64,000 nucleotides of DNA from DATHRK01 sp035513295 (GCA_035513295.1 DATKCH010000097.1:1-64000); one strand, 5' to 3'. Shown: positions 54,146-63,454, counted from the first letter of the stretch. Numbers and translations are program-made. Notes: a model not told the origin generated them from the letters alone.

Positions 54146-56586
54146 GAGCCGAACTCGGCCACCGTGACGCCGGTCCCGCCCTCCCCCACGCCTCCGGACC
54201 GTATGCTGGCCACGCGCCGGTCCGCGGACAGGAGCTCCCGCACCACGTCGCGCAGCACCCCGTGGCCCTTGCCGTGGATGACCCGGAGCGACTGCAGGTC
54301 CGCGACGACGGCCGCGTCGAGGGCCGGGTGGAGCCGGGCGGCGACCTCGTCGGCGCGCAGGCCACGCAGGTCGACTTCGGACGACGCGTCGACGGTGGGT
54401 GGAGGGGAGGCCGAGGCGGGCGCACGGGCTCTGGTGGGCGCGGCATCGGCCGCCGCCTCCACGTCCTGGGCGGGAAGGCGCAGGCGCACCCCGCGAACCA
54501 CGACGACCGCGCTTCCGTCGCGGAGCTCCACCAGCGTTCCCGAGGCGCCGGTGGACCGCACCCGCACGGTGGACCCCGCGCCGGGTTCGTCGTCCCCCGC
54601 GGGGGCGCGCGCGGGCGCCTCGGGCGTCGCCGCTGCGCGCCGCGCGTGGTCTCTGGCCGCCGCCTCCACGCGGGCGCGCGCCGACGCGGCGGCGTCCGCA
54701 ATCCTCGCGGCGCCCGCCGAGCGCACCTCCGCGATCGCCGCGTCCACCTCCGCCCGGGCTTCCAGGAGCAACGCGCGCGCGCGCTCGGCCGCCGCCGCCT
54801 CGGCGTGGCGCTCGCGGGCGTCCACCGCCAGCTCGCGGTCCTGAAGCTCGGCGCGCCGTTCGTGGGAGCGCGCGAGCAGGGCCTCGGCCTCGCGCCGGTC
54901 GGCGGCCGCGTCCCGGGTCGCCACTTCCAGCTCCGCGAGCAGACGCTCCGCCTCGCGCTCGGCGTCCGGGAGCAGTTCGTCCGCGCGGTCGACGATCGCC
55001 GCCGGGAAATCCTGCCGCCTCGCGATGGCGAGCCCGTAGCTCCGGCCGGGCACGCCCTTGACCAGGCGGTACGTGGGCTCGAGGCGCTCGCCGTCGAACT
55101 GCATCGCCGCGTTCACCACGCCGCCCTCCTCGCCCGCGAGACGCTTGAGGGCTCCCAGGTGGGTGGTCGCGACGGTCGTGGCACCCGACCGGGTGAGCGT
55201 CTCGAGGATCGCGCGGGCCAGCGCGGCGCCCTCGGCGGGGTCGGTGCCGTTGCCCAGCTCGTCGACCAGGACCAGCGAGCGCGGGCGGGCGTGCCGCAGG
55301 ATGCGTCGGAGGTTGCGCAGGTGCGCGGAGAACGTCGACAGGCTCGCCTCGATCGACTGTTCGTCGCCGATATCGGCGAAGAAGCCATCGAATACCGGCA
55401 GGACCGTCCCCCCGGCGACGGGCGGGACGACGCCCGCCTGATGCAGCGCCGCGATCAGTCCGATCGCCTTGAGCAGGACCGTCTTGCCGCCCGTGTTCGG
55501 GCCGGTCACCACCAGGGTGCGCTCGTCCGCGCCGAGCTCCAGGTCGAACGGAACCGGCCGCCTGCCCTCGGCGAAGAGGCTCGGGTGCCCGCCGCCCACG
55601 ATGCGCATGCGCGGGCCATCCGGCCCGGCCAGCGATGGAGGCGAAGCGCCCACCGCGAGGGCGAAGCGGGCGCGTCCGGCGAGCGAGTCCAGTTCGGTCA
55701 GCGCGCGCAAAGAGGCGCGCAGCCCCGCCGCTCCGGGCCGGACCGCATCGCTCAGCTCGGCGAGGATGCGGCGCACTTCGCGGCGTTCGGCGCGCTCCAA
55801 CTCTCGCAGCCGGTTCATCAGCTCGACGCCCACCGGCGGCTCGACGAAGAGCGTGCCGCCGGAAGACGACTCATCGTGCACCAGGCCGCCGACCAGGCCG
55901 CGCCCTTCCCTGCGCACCGCGATCACGTAGCGGCCGTCGCGGACGGACACCGACGCATCGGGCACGCGCACGCGGTCGGGCAGGCCGGAGGCAAAGCGCT
56001 CCAGCTCCCTCACGATGCGTGCGTGGGCGTTCTCGAGCTCGCGGCGAAGGCGGCTCAACTCCTTCGAAGCGCGGTCCTTCACCTCGCCGCCGTCGTCGAT
56101 CGCGGCGTCGATCCGCGCTCGCAGCGGCTCATCCGGTCGCAGGTCCGCCCGCAGCGGGGCGAGCGACGGCGCCTCTCTCGACGCATGGAGCTGCCCGGCG
56201 GCGTCGCCCACTTCGGCGAGCAGACGAGACACGACCGCCAGGTCCGCCGGCGCCAGGACCGATCCCTCGGCCGCGACCGAACGCAGCGCCGCGCGCGCGT
56301 CGGGCACGGCGGGGGAGCGCCACCCGACCTCGGCCTGGAGCAGGTCCATTACCTCCCGCACGCGTGTAGTCTGCGTGGCGATCCGGTCGGGGTCGGTCTC
56401 CGGACGGCGCTCCAGGATTGCCTGCCGCCCCAGAGGCGAACCGGCGTGGGACGCGACGAGCGATAGCGCGTCGGCGAAGCCGAGGACATCCAGCGCGTGG
56501 CTGCCGGCGGGCTCGGTGGACACACGCTCGGGCGGCTCAGCCCTCGGCGAGGGCTTCCCGTGCGAGGCGGTTGGCGTCACGGCCAT
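54142..56586 (-). CDS. mutS2: Endonuclease MutS2
   Basis: MutS-family ATPase with a C-terminal Smr nuclease, associated with control of recombination and with collided-ribosome rescue in some bacteria. Up to 814 residues. Walker A in VVTGPNTGGKTVLLKAIGLI (Lys368), Walker B in SLVLVDELGNGTDPAEGAAL, a long coiled coil (about 540-660) and the Smr domain with EVDLRGLRADEVAARLHPAL and LRVIHGKGHGVLRDVVRELL. The ATG at 56586 overlaps yqeY by 50 bases; a GTG at 56523 would give 793 residues, nearer the usual length, with a 13-base gap, and may be the true start. Confidence 0.95.
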   Translation of the reverse strand: MAVTPTASHGKPSPRAEPPERVSTEPAGSHALDVLGFADALSLVASHAGSPLGRQAILERRPETDPDRIATQTTRVREVMDLLQAEVGWRSPAVPDARAALRSVAAEGSVLAPADLAVVSRLLAEVGDAAGQLHASREAPSLAPLRADLRPDEPLRARIDAAIDDGGEVKDRASKELSRLRRELENAHARIVRELERFASGLPDRVRVPDASVSVRDGRYVIAVRREGRGLVGGLVHDESSSGGTLFVEPPVGVELMNRLRELERAERREVRRILAELSDAVRPGAAGLRASLRALTELDSLAGRARFALAVGASPPSLAGPDGPRMRIVGGGHPSLFAEGRRPVPFDLELGADERTLVVTGPNTGGKTVLLKAIGLIAALHQAGVVPPVAGGTVLPVFDGFFADIGDEQSIEASLSTFSAHLRNLRRILRHARPRSLVLVDELGNGTDPAEGAALARAILETLTRSGATTVATTHLGALKRLAGEEGGVVNAAMQFDGERLEPTYRLVKGVPGRSYGLAIARRQDFPAAIVDRADELLPDAEREAERLLAELEVATRDAAADRREAEALLARSHERRAELQDRELAVDARERHAEAAAAERARALLLEARAEVDAAIAEVRSAGAARIADAAASARARVEAAARDHARRAAATPEAPARAPAGDDEPGAGSTVRVRSTGASGTLVELRDGSAVVVVRGVRLRLPAQDVEAAADAAPTRARAPASASPPPTVDASSEVDLRGLRADEVAARLHPALDAAVVADLQSLRVIHGKGHGVLRDVVRELLSADRRVASIRSGGVGEGGTGVTVAEFGS

Positions 56587-56980
56587 CGAATCGCCCGCGG
56601 ATCTCCGGCATGATCGCGCGCATCACGGAGCCCAGGTCGGTGGCGCCGGCGGACACCGCGTCCGCCACCAGCCCGCGCACCGCTTCCTCGGTGAGGGGCT
56701 CGGGCAGGTAGGCACGCAGGGCCTCCGCCTCCGCGGTTTCGCGGTCGGCCAGCTCGAGACGCCCGGCCGCGCGCATTTGCTGCGCCGCTTCCTCGCGGCG
56801 CTTCACCGCCGCGTTCAGCACCGCCTGCATATCCTCGTCGGAAAGCGTCCGGCGCAGTTCGATTTCGCGGTTGCGCGCCTCGGCCAGAGTGGTGCCCAGC
56901 AGGAGCGTTCGGTCCCGGTCCCGTCTTTTGCGCGCGCCGTTCAGGTCCGCCCGCAGCCGATCGATCAGGGCCTGTGCCAT
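56537..56980 (-). CDS. GatB/YqeY domain protein
   Basis: Helical protein of 147 residues that matches the YqeY family, related to the C-terminal domain of the amidotransferase subunit GatB. It starts LIDRLRADLNGARKRRDRDR, then LLGTTLAEARNREIELRRTL, VKRREEAAQQMRAAGRLELA and YLPEPLTEEAVRGLVADAVS. The role is unknown; tRNA binding has been suggested for the GatB domain. It lies 15 bases from the HIT gene and overlaps mutS2. Confidence 0.92.
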   Translation of the reverse strand: MAQALIDRLRADLNGARKRRDRDRTLLLGTTLAEARNREIELRRTLSDEDMQAVLNAAVKRREEAAQQMRAAGRLELADRETAEAEALRAYLPEPLTEEAVRGLVADAVSAGATDLGSVMRAIMPEIRGRFDGRDANRLAREALAEG

Positions 56981-56995
56981 CGCTCCCGCGTCGCC

Positions 56996-57346
56996 TCAAC
57001 CCGGCGGCCAGCCGAGTTCGCGGCCGCCCAGGAGGTGCAGGTGGAGATGGTCGACGCTCTGACCCGCGGCGGCGCCGTTGTTCATGACCAGCCGGTATCC
57101 GTCGTCGGCGAGCTCTTCCGAGCGGGCGATGTCGCGGGCCACCGCGATCAGGTGGCCGAGCGTCGCCTCGTCGGCCGGACCCGTGGCGTCGACCGACGGG
57201 ATGTGCCGCGTGGGAATCACGAGAACGTGGACCGGGGCCTTCGGGGCTATGTCGCGGAACGCGACCGCGCCGGCGTCGCGGTGGAGGATGGCGGCGTCCG
57301 TGGAGCCAGCGGCGATGCGGCAGAACACGCAGTCGTCTTGCTCCAT
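56996..57346 (-). CDS. HIT family nucleotide-binding protein
   Basis: Histidine-triad protein of 116 residues, likely a purine nucleoside phosphoramidase. It has a CxxC pair at the start (DDCVFCRIAAGSTDAAILHR), VLVIPTRHIPSVDATGPADE and the active-site triad QSVDHLHLHLLGGRELGW. The ATG at 57346 is supported by GAGGAGAGCGAGG just upstream; the longer frame lacks homology. It heads the HIT-yqeY-mutS2-dnaG run. Confidence 0.94.
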   Translation of the reverse strand: MEQDDCVFCRIAAGSTDAAILHRDAGAVAFRDIAPKAPVHVLVIPTRHIPSVDATGPADEATLGHLIAVARDIARSEELADDGYRLVMNNGAAAGQSVDHLHLHLLGGRELGWPPG

Positions 57347-57537
57347 GACCTCGCTCTCCTCGGGTGCGCCGGTTCCCCTCCGGCGACGGAGCGTACGCTG
57401 CGCGCCGGCGGTGCTCAAGCTGCACGCTCCCGTCGGGCGCAGCAACAGGTGCTCGGGACGCGGCCGCGGGGCGCGCGTCCCGGGCCGCCATGGCCCCGCT
57501 CGGGCCGCCCGTGCACCATTGCCCGCGGAGGAGGATC

Positions 57538-58023
57538 ATGTACGGACCACACTTCGTCGATGGCGTGCGGGCGATGGTGCTCGGCTCGGGCGAGATCGCG
57601 CCCTCCCTGGACGACGCCTGGGCGGCGGTCTCGGGGCCGGACCCCGAGCGCGCGTGGCGCGCGCCGGCCCCGCCCGGGCCCGGCGGGATACCCGGGCTGC
57701 TCGTGCTACGGTCCCCGCCGGTTCGCTGGGCCGCCCACGCGACGCTCGCGGGTGACCCCGAACTGGTCACCGTGCTCCGCTCCTGCGCGGCACGGTCGCC
57801 GCTGCTCCTGCCCGTCCCGGCGCCAGATGATCCGCGGCCCGAAACGGCGACCGAACTCGTGCGGCGGGCGCTCGCGCGCTCGCTGGCGAGCCTGTGGAGC
57901 GATCCCGACGCCGACGACGCGCACCGGAGGGAGGTCGTCAGCGCCGCACGCGCGGCCAACCGACTGGGCCGGCGACTCCTCCGGTTCGACGCCGCGCGGG
58001 ACGTCGAGGCCGGCGACGGTTAG
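57538..58023 (+). CDS. Hypothetical protein, 161 residues
   Basis: Unrecognised protein on the plus strand, divergent from the HIT gene. It begins MYGPHFVDGVRAMVLGSGEI and has an Ala/Arg-rich helical C-terminal half (ATELVRRALARSLASLWSDP; EVVSAARAANRLGRRLLRFD). No membrane helix, signal peptide or metal site is seen. GGAGGAGG directly before the ATG is a strong ribosome site, so the gene is likely real. It is the only plus-strand gene in the right 38 kb. Confidence 0.6.
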   Translation: MYGPHFVDGVRAMVLGSGEIAPSLDDAWAAVSGPDPERAWRAPAPPGPGGIPGLLVLRSPPVRWAAHATLAGDPELVTVLRSCAARSPLLLPVPAPDDPRPETATELVRRALARSLASLWSDPDADDAHRREVVSAARAANRLGRRLLRFDAARDVEAGDG

Positions 58024-58072
58024 CAGGTCGCTGAAAGAGCGCAGCGAGCCAGGTCGAGAAGCACTCCCTCTC

Positions 58073-58267
58073 GCCGGCACACTAGTGCGGCACGATACGC
58101 TAGTGTACCGGCGCTAAAGTTCGGTGCGCATCGAGGCGCGCGAAGCGCCCACGGGGCGAGGCGGAACGACGCGCCGTACCCGTAGCTACGGCAAGGAGTT
58201 TCAACGACGCACCCGCGGGATGCCGCGCGCGCCGAATGCCGACGACACTTTTGCGCCGGTACGCTAG
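58073..58267. repeat. Intergenic 13-base inverted/direct repeats (possible mini-element)
   Basis: GCCGGCACACTAG at 58073-58085 and its inverted copy at 58100-58112 (12 of 13 match) form a hairpin with a 14-base loop. A third copy, GCCGGTACGCTAG, at 58255-58267, overlaps the aquaporin stop codon. The 58113-58254 stretch between them has no gene. The arrangement resembles a small non-coding mobile or dispersed repeat unit, or a complex terminator for the aquaporin transcript. Copy number in the genome cannot be seen from one window. Confidence 0.5.
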
Positions 58268-58899
58268 GTGCTCGGGTGCTGCACCTTGAACACGGCGGCC
58301 GCGACGGCGCCGCCGGACAGCGGCCCGGCGAGATAGAGCCATGCGTTAGAGAAGCCGCCGCCGTCCGTGAGCGCCTGCCAGCCGATGGGACCGAGCCCCA
58401 CCGCGGGGTTGAAGGCCCCTCCCGAGACCGGTCCGGCCGCGATCACGCCCACCAGCAGCGTGAAGCCGATCGCCAGGCCGAAATAGGAGTTGCCCGCGGT
58501 TTCATCGGCGGTGGCGGTGTTCAGAACGACGAGCGACAGCGCGAACGCGAACAGGAACTCCAGCAGCAGGGCGCCGAGCGGAGAGGCGCCGGGCGCCGGC
58601 GCGGGAGCGAACGTGCTCCCGGTCACCGCGGCCGACACCGCGGCCGCCGCCAGTCCCCCGAGAAGTTGAACCCCCCAGTAGCCCCCGATCCAGCGCGTCT
58701 CGATGCCGCCGCGCAACCACACGGCCAGCGTCACCGCAGGGTTGTAATGCGCCCCGGACACGTGGCCGCCCATGTACACCATGACCATCAGCACCGACCC
58801 GATGGCCAGGGGTCCCATGGGCGTCCCCGCGGCGACGACGAGGCCGATGGTCAGCACGAGGAAGAACGTACCGAGGAACTCCGTCAGATACTGGCGCAT
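58264..58899 (-). CDS. Aquaporin-like MIP family channel
   Basis: Membrane channel of 211 residues with six helices and two half-helices. The first NPA box is in GAHYNPAVTLAVWLRGGIET, the second in GGAFNPAVGLGPIGWQA. Normally the second box reads NPAR; the Arg that forms the selectivity filter is Val here. Other filter positions suggest a wide pore. It could pass water, glycerol or other small solutes. GGAGGG stands five bases before the ATG. It lies alone between the repeat region and prmA. Confidence 0.93.
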   Translation of the reverse strand: MRQYLTEFLGTFFLVLTIGLVVAAGTPMGPLAIGSVLMVMVYMGGHVSGAHYNPAVTLAVWLRGGIETRWIGGYWGVQLLGGLAAAAVSAAVTGSTFAPAPAPGASPLGALLLEFLFAFALSLVVLNTATADETAGNSYFGLAIGFTLLVGVIAAGPVSGGAFNPAVGLGPIGWQALTDGGGFSNAWLYLAGPLSGGAVAAAVFKVQHPST

Positions 58900-58945
58900 C
58901 GGTCCCTCCGTCCATGTGAGCGGAACGGCAAGCTGTCGCTGAAGA

Positions 58946-59833
58946 TTACCCGGCCGACCGCGGCCTGGAAAAGCGGGCGCTCCACCATTCCTCCTCCACG
59001 TCCTCGCGCTCGATCAGGAGGCCCGCGGAGCCGGCCGCGCGCCGGAACACGGACGCTTCCTCGGCGAGGATGCCGGAGACGATCAGGCTACCTCGCGGAG
59101 CGAGCGCGTCTCGCAGGGACGGAAGCAGCGGCTCGAGCACGCCGCTCAGGATGTTGGCGAGGATGAGGTCGAGCGGGGCTTCGGGCCGGCCGCCCAACCA
59201 TGGAGGCGTAACGTCGGCGATCAGCACGGTCGCCCTCCCGTCGACGCCGTTCAGGCGCAGGTTGGCGCGCGCCGCGGCGACGGCGTCCGCGTCTACATCC
59301 ACCGCCAGGACGGTGGCCGCGCCCAGACGGAGCGCGGCTATCGCGAGGATGCCGCTACCCGTCCCCGCGTCGAGGACGCTCGCCCCGCGCGCGCCGGCCG
59401 CCTCTAGAAGGCGCAGCGCGCAGCGCGTCGTGGCGTGTTCGGCAGTACCGAATGCCATGCCTGGATCGATCGCGATGCGGAGGTCATCGGGCCCGGCGTC
59501 GGGGACGATCCAGGTCGGGTGCACGACGAAGCGCTCGCCGATTCGTCTCGCGCGCAGGCCGGCCTTCCACTCTTCGGTCCAATCGCGGTCGGCTTCCACG
59601 GCCCAGTCGAGCGCACCGGGCGGGGTCGCGATCCCCGCGCGGTCGAGCGCGTCGCGGACCACCCGAAGCGCCTCGCCCGGGGTAGCCCCCAGCGGTAGGT
59701 GGGTGGTCAGACGCAGGCCATCCCGTCGAACGGCGGCGGCGCCGGCGCCCACGAGCGCGTCGCCTGCGAGGTCGGCTTCCGGTTCGGACGCCGCACGGAG
59801 TCTCACGCGGAGCCAGGCGGCGGGGTCTGTCAC
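58946..59833 (-). CDS. prmA: Ribosomal protein L11 methyltransferase
   Basis: Trimethylates ribosomal protein L11; 295 residues. N-terminal substrate-binding domain with DRDWTEEWKAGLRARRIGER and FVVHPTW; then IAIDPGMAFGTAEHATTRCA, the SAM site VLDAGTGSGILAIAALRLGA and LDLILANILSGVLEPLLPSL with the NxxP-like catalytic region. GTG start, 28 bases after dnaJ on the same strand; hrcA-dnaJ-prmA is a common order. Confidence 0.95.
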   Translation of the reverse strand: MTDPAAWLRVRLRAASEPEADLAGDALVGAGAAAVRRDGLRLTTHLPLGATPGEALRVVRDALDRAGIATPPGALDWAVEADRDWTEEWKAGLRARRIGERFVVHPTWIVPDAGPDDLRIAIDPGMAFGTAEHATTRCALRLLEAAGARGASVLDAGTGSGILAIAALRLGAATVLAVDVDADAVAAARANLRLNGVDGRATVLIADVTPPWLGGRPEAPLDLILANILSGVLEPLLPSLRDALAPRGSLIVSGILAEEASVFRRAAGSAGLLIEREDVEEEWWSARFSRPRSAG

Positions 59834-59861
59834 CGGAGTCGCGCGCTCCGGAGCCCGCCTC

Positions 59862-61007
59862 TCACGCGGTGAACGCCTCCTTCACGCGGCTCCAGAAGCC
59901 GCGGTCGTCGCGATCCGCTCCCGTCGTCGGCGGCTTTTTCTCGACCTCCGCCAGCTTCTCGAAGGCGGCCCGCTCCTCGTCGCCGAGGTCCGAGGGCGTC
60001 CACACCGTGACGCGCACGATCTCGTCGCCGCGCCCTCCGCCGCGCAGGCGCGGGAGGCCCCGATTGCGCATGCGCAGCAAGCTTCCGGACTGCACGCCCG
60101 CGGGAACCTTCAGCCGGGCCTCGCCCTCTACCGTCGGGACGGCGACCTCGGCTCCCAGGGCCGCCTGGGAGAAGGTCACGCGCAGCTCGTAGAGCACGTC
60201 CGCGCCGTCGCGCCGGAAGAGAGGGTCCTCGGCCACGTCCAGCACGACGAGGACATCCCCGGCCTGCGCCCCCCTGCGGCCCGCGTTACCCTGCCCGCGA
60301 ATCGTGATGTAGTCACCCGTGGATACCCCGGGCGGAACGTCCACGTCGAGCGTCTGAGCGCCCTCGACCGTGCCCGAGCCGCCGCACGAGGGACACGGGT
60401 TGGCGATGCGTCTGCCCTCTCCGTCGCAGCGCGGACACGGTCCGAGCGTGACGATCTGGCCGAGCAGGGAGCGCTGCATGCGGCGTACTTCCCCGGTTCC
60501 GCCGCAGCCATCGCAGATCGTGGCACCCGATCCCTGGGCGGCGCCCGACCCCTCGCACGTCGAACACGGTTGGAGCCGCCGCACCCGTACGGTCTTCTTC
60601 ACGCCGGAGGCGACGTCGGCCAACGTGATCGGCATGCGCACCCGGAGGTCCGCCCCGCGGCGCGACCGCCGGCGCCCCCCCTGCGCCCCGCCGAACACGT
60701 CGCCGAGCCCGAACCCGCCGAACTCGCGCATGAAGATCTCGAGCGCGTCGGAGAAGTCGAAGCCCGAAAATCCGGCCCCACCCGGCCCCCGTACGCCGGC
60801 GTGCCCGAAGCGGTTGTACGACGCGCGTTTGTTTGCGTCGCGGAGCACTTCGTACGCCTCGGTGGCTTCCTTGAAGCGCTCCTCCGCAACGGAGTCTTCC
60901 GGATTCCGGTCCGGGTGGTACTGGAGCGCGAGGCGGCGGTAGGCCTTCTTGACATCCTCCTCGGAGGCGCGCCGATCGACGCCGAGGATCTCGTAGTAAT
61001 CGCGCAT
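59862..61007 (-). CDS. dnaJ: Chaperone protein DnaJ
   Basis: Co-chaperone of DnaK; 381 residues. J domain with the HPD motif (RRLALQYHPDRNPEDSVAEE), a Gly/Phe-rich linker (GPGGAGFSGFDFSDALEIFM), four zinc-binding repeats (CSTCEGSG, CDGCGGTG, CPRCDGEG, CPSCGGSG) and a C-terminal substrate-binding domain. All type I DnaJ parts are present. It begins three bases after the hrcA stop. No grpE or dnaK gene is in the window. Confidence 0.97.
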   Translation of the reverse strand: MRDYYEILGVDRRASEEDVKKAYRRLALQYHPDRNPEDSVAEERFKEATEAYEVLRDANKRASYNRFGHAGVRGPGGAGFSGFDFSDALEIFMREFGGFGLGDVFGGAQGGRRRSRRGADLRVRMPITLADVASGVKKTVRVRRLQPCSTCEGSGAAQGSGATICDGCGGTGEVRRMQRSLLGQIVTLGPCPRCDGEGRRIANPCPSCGGSGTVEGAQTLDVDVPPGVSTGDYITIRGQGNAGRRGAQAGDVLVVLDVAEDPLFRRDGADVLYELRVTFSQAALGAEVAVPTVEGEARLKVPAGVQSGSLLRMRNRGLPRLRGGGRGDEIVRVTVWTPSDLGDEERAAFEKLAEVEKKPPTTGADRDDRGFWSRVKEAFTA

Positions 61008-61010
61008 GCG

Positions 61011-62096
61011 TCAGTGCCGGTCGACGCGGGAGGCGCCGGCGTCCCCCCCGTACAGGGCCGATAGCAGCCCGCTCGTCTGCTCCACGATCGCGACGACCTT
61101 CTCGTAGGGCATACGGGTCGGACCGATCACGCCGATGACGCCGGCCACACCGTCGGCCCGGTACTGCGAGCTCACCACGGTGAACGCGCTGAGCTCGGGC
61201 CGTTCGTGCTCGCTGCCGATGGTGACCCGCAGCGTCTGTCCGGTGTTGGCTCCGGACAGCACGGTCGCCAGGAGGTCGCGTTGCTCGGTGAGTTCGATGA
61301 GGCTCTTCAGATCGTCCTCCGACGAGAACTCCGGCTGGCGGGCGAGGACGCTCGTGCGGCCGAGGTGCAGGAGGCCGGCTCCGTCCGGACTGGGGGCGAA
61401 GAGCTCATCGGCCGCCTGCACGAAGATGTTCAGGAGGTGCGAAGCGATCGCATCGCCCGGCGGAGCCGAATCCCGCAGCCGCTCCGGGAGCGTCGCGCGG
61501 ATTTCGCGCAGCGTGCGGCCGGCGAGACGCTCGTTCAGGATGCCCGAGACAACCTCTACGGCGTCGGGCACGACCTCGCCCCCCACTTCGATGTACACCG
61601 TGCGTGCGTGCCCACCCGACAGGTTCAGGACCAGCACGAGCTTGCCTGACGCGAGCGGCGCCAGCTCCAGTTGCTCGAGGACGGCATCGGACAGGTCCGG
61701 CGCGAGCGCGACGCCCAGCTCGCCGGTGAGAACACCCAGGGCGCTGGCCGCGCGCTGCAGGAGCAGTTCGATCCCGCTGACGGCGCCGCTGGTAGCCAGC
61801 TCCTCCAGTAGCGCGCGCTCCTCGGCGGCAGTGAGTGGCAGGGGCTCCATGACCGCGTCCACGTAGAACCGGTACGCGAGGTCGGTGGGTACGCGGCCGG
61901 CGGACGTGTGCGGATGGTACAGATACCCCTTGGCCTCGAGGTCGGCCATGGTGTTGCGCACCGTCGCGGGCGAGACGCCGAGCTCGAAGCGACGGGCGAT
62001 GGTACGGCTGCCGGCGGGTTCCGCGGTGCGCACGTACATGCGCACGACGGCCTCCAAGACCCGTCTCTCGCGCTCGCTGAGTTGCGAATGGTTCAC
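61011..62096 (-). CDS. hrcA: Heat-inducible transcription repressor HrcA
   Basis: Repressor of class I heat shock genes that binds CIRCE elements; 361 residues. N-terminal winged helix with LSERERRVLEAVVRMYVRTA, EPAGSRTIARRFELGVSPAT and VRNTMADLEAKGYLYHPHTS, then a GAF-like domain with RVTIGSEHERPELSAFTVVS and GVIGVIGPTRMPYEKVVAIV. The GTG at 62096 overlaps the hemW stop (GTGA). I found no CIRCE sequence around hrcA or dnaJ, so control may act at another promoter. Confidence 0.96.
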   Translation of the reverse strand: MNHSQLSERERRVLEAVVRMYVRTAEPAGSRTIARRFELGVSPATVRNTMADLEAKGYLYHPHTSAGRVPTDLAYRFYVDAVMEPLPLTAAEERALLEELATSGAVSGIELLLQRAASALGVLTGELGVALAPDLSDAVLEQLELAPLASGKLVLVLNLSGGHARTVYIEVGGEVVPDAVEVVSGILNERLAGRTLREIRATLPERLRDSAPPGDAIASHLLNIFVQAADELFAPSPDGAGLLHLGRTSVLARQPEFSSEDDLKSLIELTEQRDLLATVLSGANTGQTLRVTIGSEHERPELSAFTVVSSQYRADGVAGVIGVIGPTRMPYEKVVAIVEQTSGLLSALYGGDAGASRVDRH

Positions 62097-63343
62097 TCTT
62101 GAATTCCCTCCCGCGCCGCACCCCACGCCGTGTGCCCGCAGTCCGCTTCCCCGCTCTCCCAGGCGGCATCCATCTCGACGGCCAGGCGGTCCAGCAACAG
62201 CCAGCCTTCGGCCGACAGCCGGACCCGTCCCGCCCCGCCGCGCGCGCCCGTCGCCGGCGCCCACCGCGCGCTCGGGGAGGAGTCGGGCATCGCGTCGTGG
62301 TCCACGACCGCGAGCGCACGCGAGACCCAGCCGTTCGCTACCTCGACGGATCTCGGCCCGTCGAGCGCGAGGCCGAAGCGCGTGCGCAGCCCGAGCCAGA
62401 TTCGCTCCAGCCGCGCTTCGGCGCCCGACAGGATCTCGCGGTCGCCCACCGCGGACATTCCGGCCGCGACCGCGGACCGGTACGCGCGCCAGTCGCGGAG
62501 GTTCCACCAGCGCCGCGGGGCAACGTAGCTGTGCGCGCCAGGCCCCAGCCCCAGATACGCGCTCCCGTTCCAGTACGCCTCGTTGTGCAGCGACGCCTTT
62601 CCCGGCCGGCTGAAGTTGGACACCTCGTAGTGCACCCATCCGTCGGCCGCGAGGCGATGGGCGGCCGCCAGGTATTCGGCTGCGTAGCCATCCGGCTCGG
62701 GAAGGCGCTCACGGCCTTCGGCGATCCAACGCCGCAGGGGCGTGCCTTCTTCGGCGGTGAGTCCGTACAGGGAGAGGTGGTCCGGCTCCAGGCGAGAGGC
62801 GATGTCCAGGTCGCGGCGCCAGTCCCGCCGAAGCCGTTCGGGTACCGCGAAGATGAGGTCCAGGCTGACGTTGCGGATGCCGGCCTCTCGCGCCGCGGCG
62901 AGGGCGCGCGCGGGTCCCTCCGGACCGTGCAGGCGCCCCATCCAGGCGAGCGTCGGGGCGTGGAAGGTCTGGGCGCCGAGGCTGATGCGATTCACTCCCG
63001 CGCGCGCCCAGTCCGCGGCGACGGCGTCGTCGAAGGATTCGGGGTTCGCCTCCGCGGTCCATTCTCGCACCGAATCGAAGTCCACGGCGCCCCCCAGCTT
63101 CTCGCGCAGCCACGACATGGCGGCTGGGCCGAACAGGGACGGCGTCCCCCCGCCGACGTACAGCGTGCGCGGCCGCAGCGGCACACTCCACCGCGCGCGC
63201 GCCAGCACCGACGCCAGCTCGCGCGCGACGGTCTCGGCCCAGGGCTCCGGGTCGGCGGTCGCCGCCACCGTGACGGCGAAGTCGCAGTAGCCACACCGCC
63301 GCCGGCAGAACGGAGCATGGACGTAGAGAGCCTCGATGTTCAC
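62093..63343 (-). CDS. hemW: HemW-type radical SAM heme chaperone
   Basis: Radical SAM protein of 416 residues, formerly called oxygen-independent coproporphyrinogen oxidase-like, that hands heme to target proteins. The iron-sulphur motif is CRRRCGYC in LYVHAPFCRRRCGYCDFAV, a CX3CX2C pattern as in HemN/HemW. Then YVGGGTPSLFGPAAMSWLRE, EANPESFDDAVAADWARAGV and NRISLGAQTFHAPTLAWMGR. The HemW C-terminal domain ends the protein. The GTG at 63343 gives the family N-terminus; an ATG at 63424 would add a basic, unconserved 27-residue lead. Confidence 0.94.
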   Translation of the reverse strand: MNIEALYVHAPFCRRRCGYCDFAVTVAATADPEPWAETVARELASVLARARWSVPLRPRTLYVGGGTPSLFGPAAMSWLREKLGGAVDFDSVREWTAEANPESFDDAVAADWARAGVNRISLGAQTFHAPTLAWMGRLHGPEGPARALAAAREAGIRNVSLDLIFAVPERLRRDWRRDLDIASRLEPDHLSLYGLTAEEGTPLRRWIAEGRERLPEPDGYAAEYLAAAHRLAADGWVHYEVSNFSRPGKASLHNEAYWNGSAYLGLGPGAHSYVAPRRWWNLRDWRAYRSAVAAGMSAVGDREILSGAEARLERIWLGLRTRFGLALDGPRSVEVANGWVSRALAVVDHDAMPDSSPSARWAPATGARGGAGRVRLSAEGWLLLDRLAVEMDAAWESGEADCGHTAWGAAREGIQE

Positions 63344-63454
63344 GGAACGCGCATACCCCGACGGGGGAGGAGCGTTGCGCCGTTTCCCCGCGAACCCGGA
63401 AGAGCCCGCGGATCGTGAGCCCATCTGGCCCGCGGCCGTACCGCCCCGGGGGAT

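Noticed and set aside
58060..58070. GCACTC as a half CIRCE site for HrcA
   Set aside because: No inverted GAGTGC half at the nine-base spacing, and the site is not upstream of a chaperone gene.
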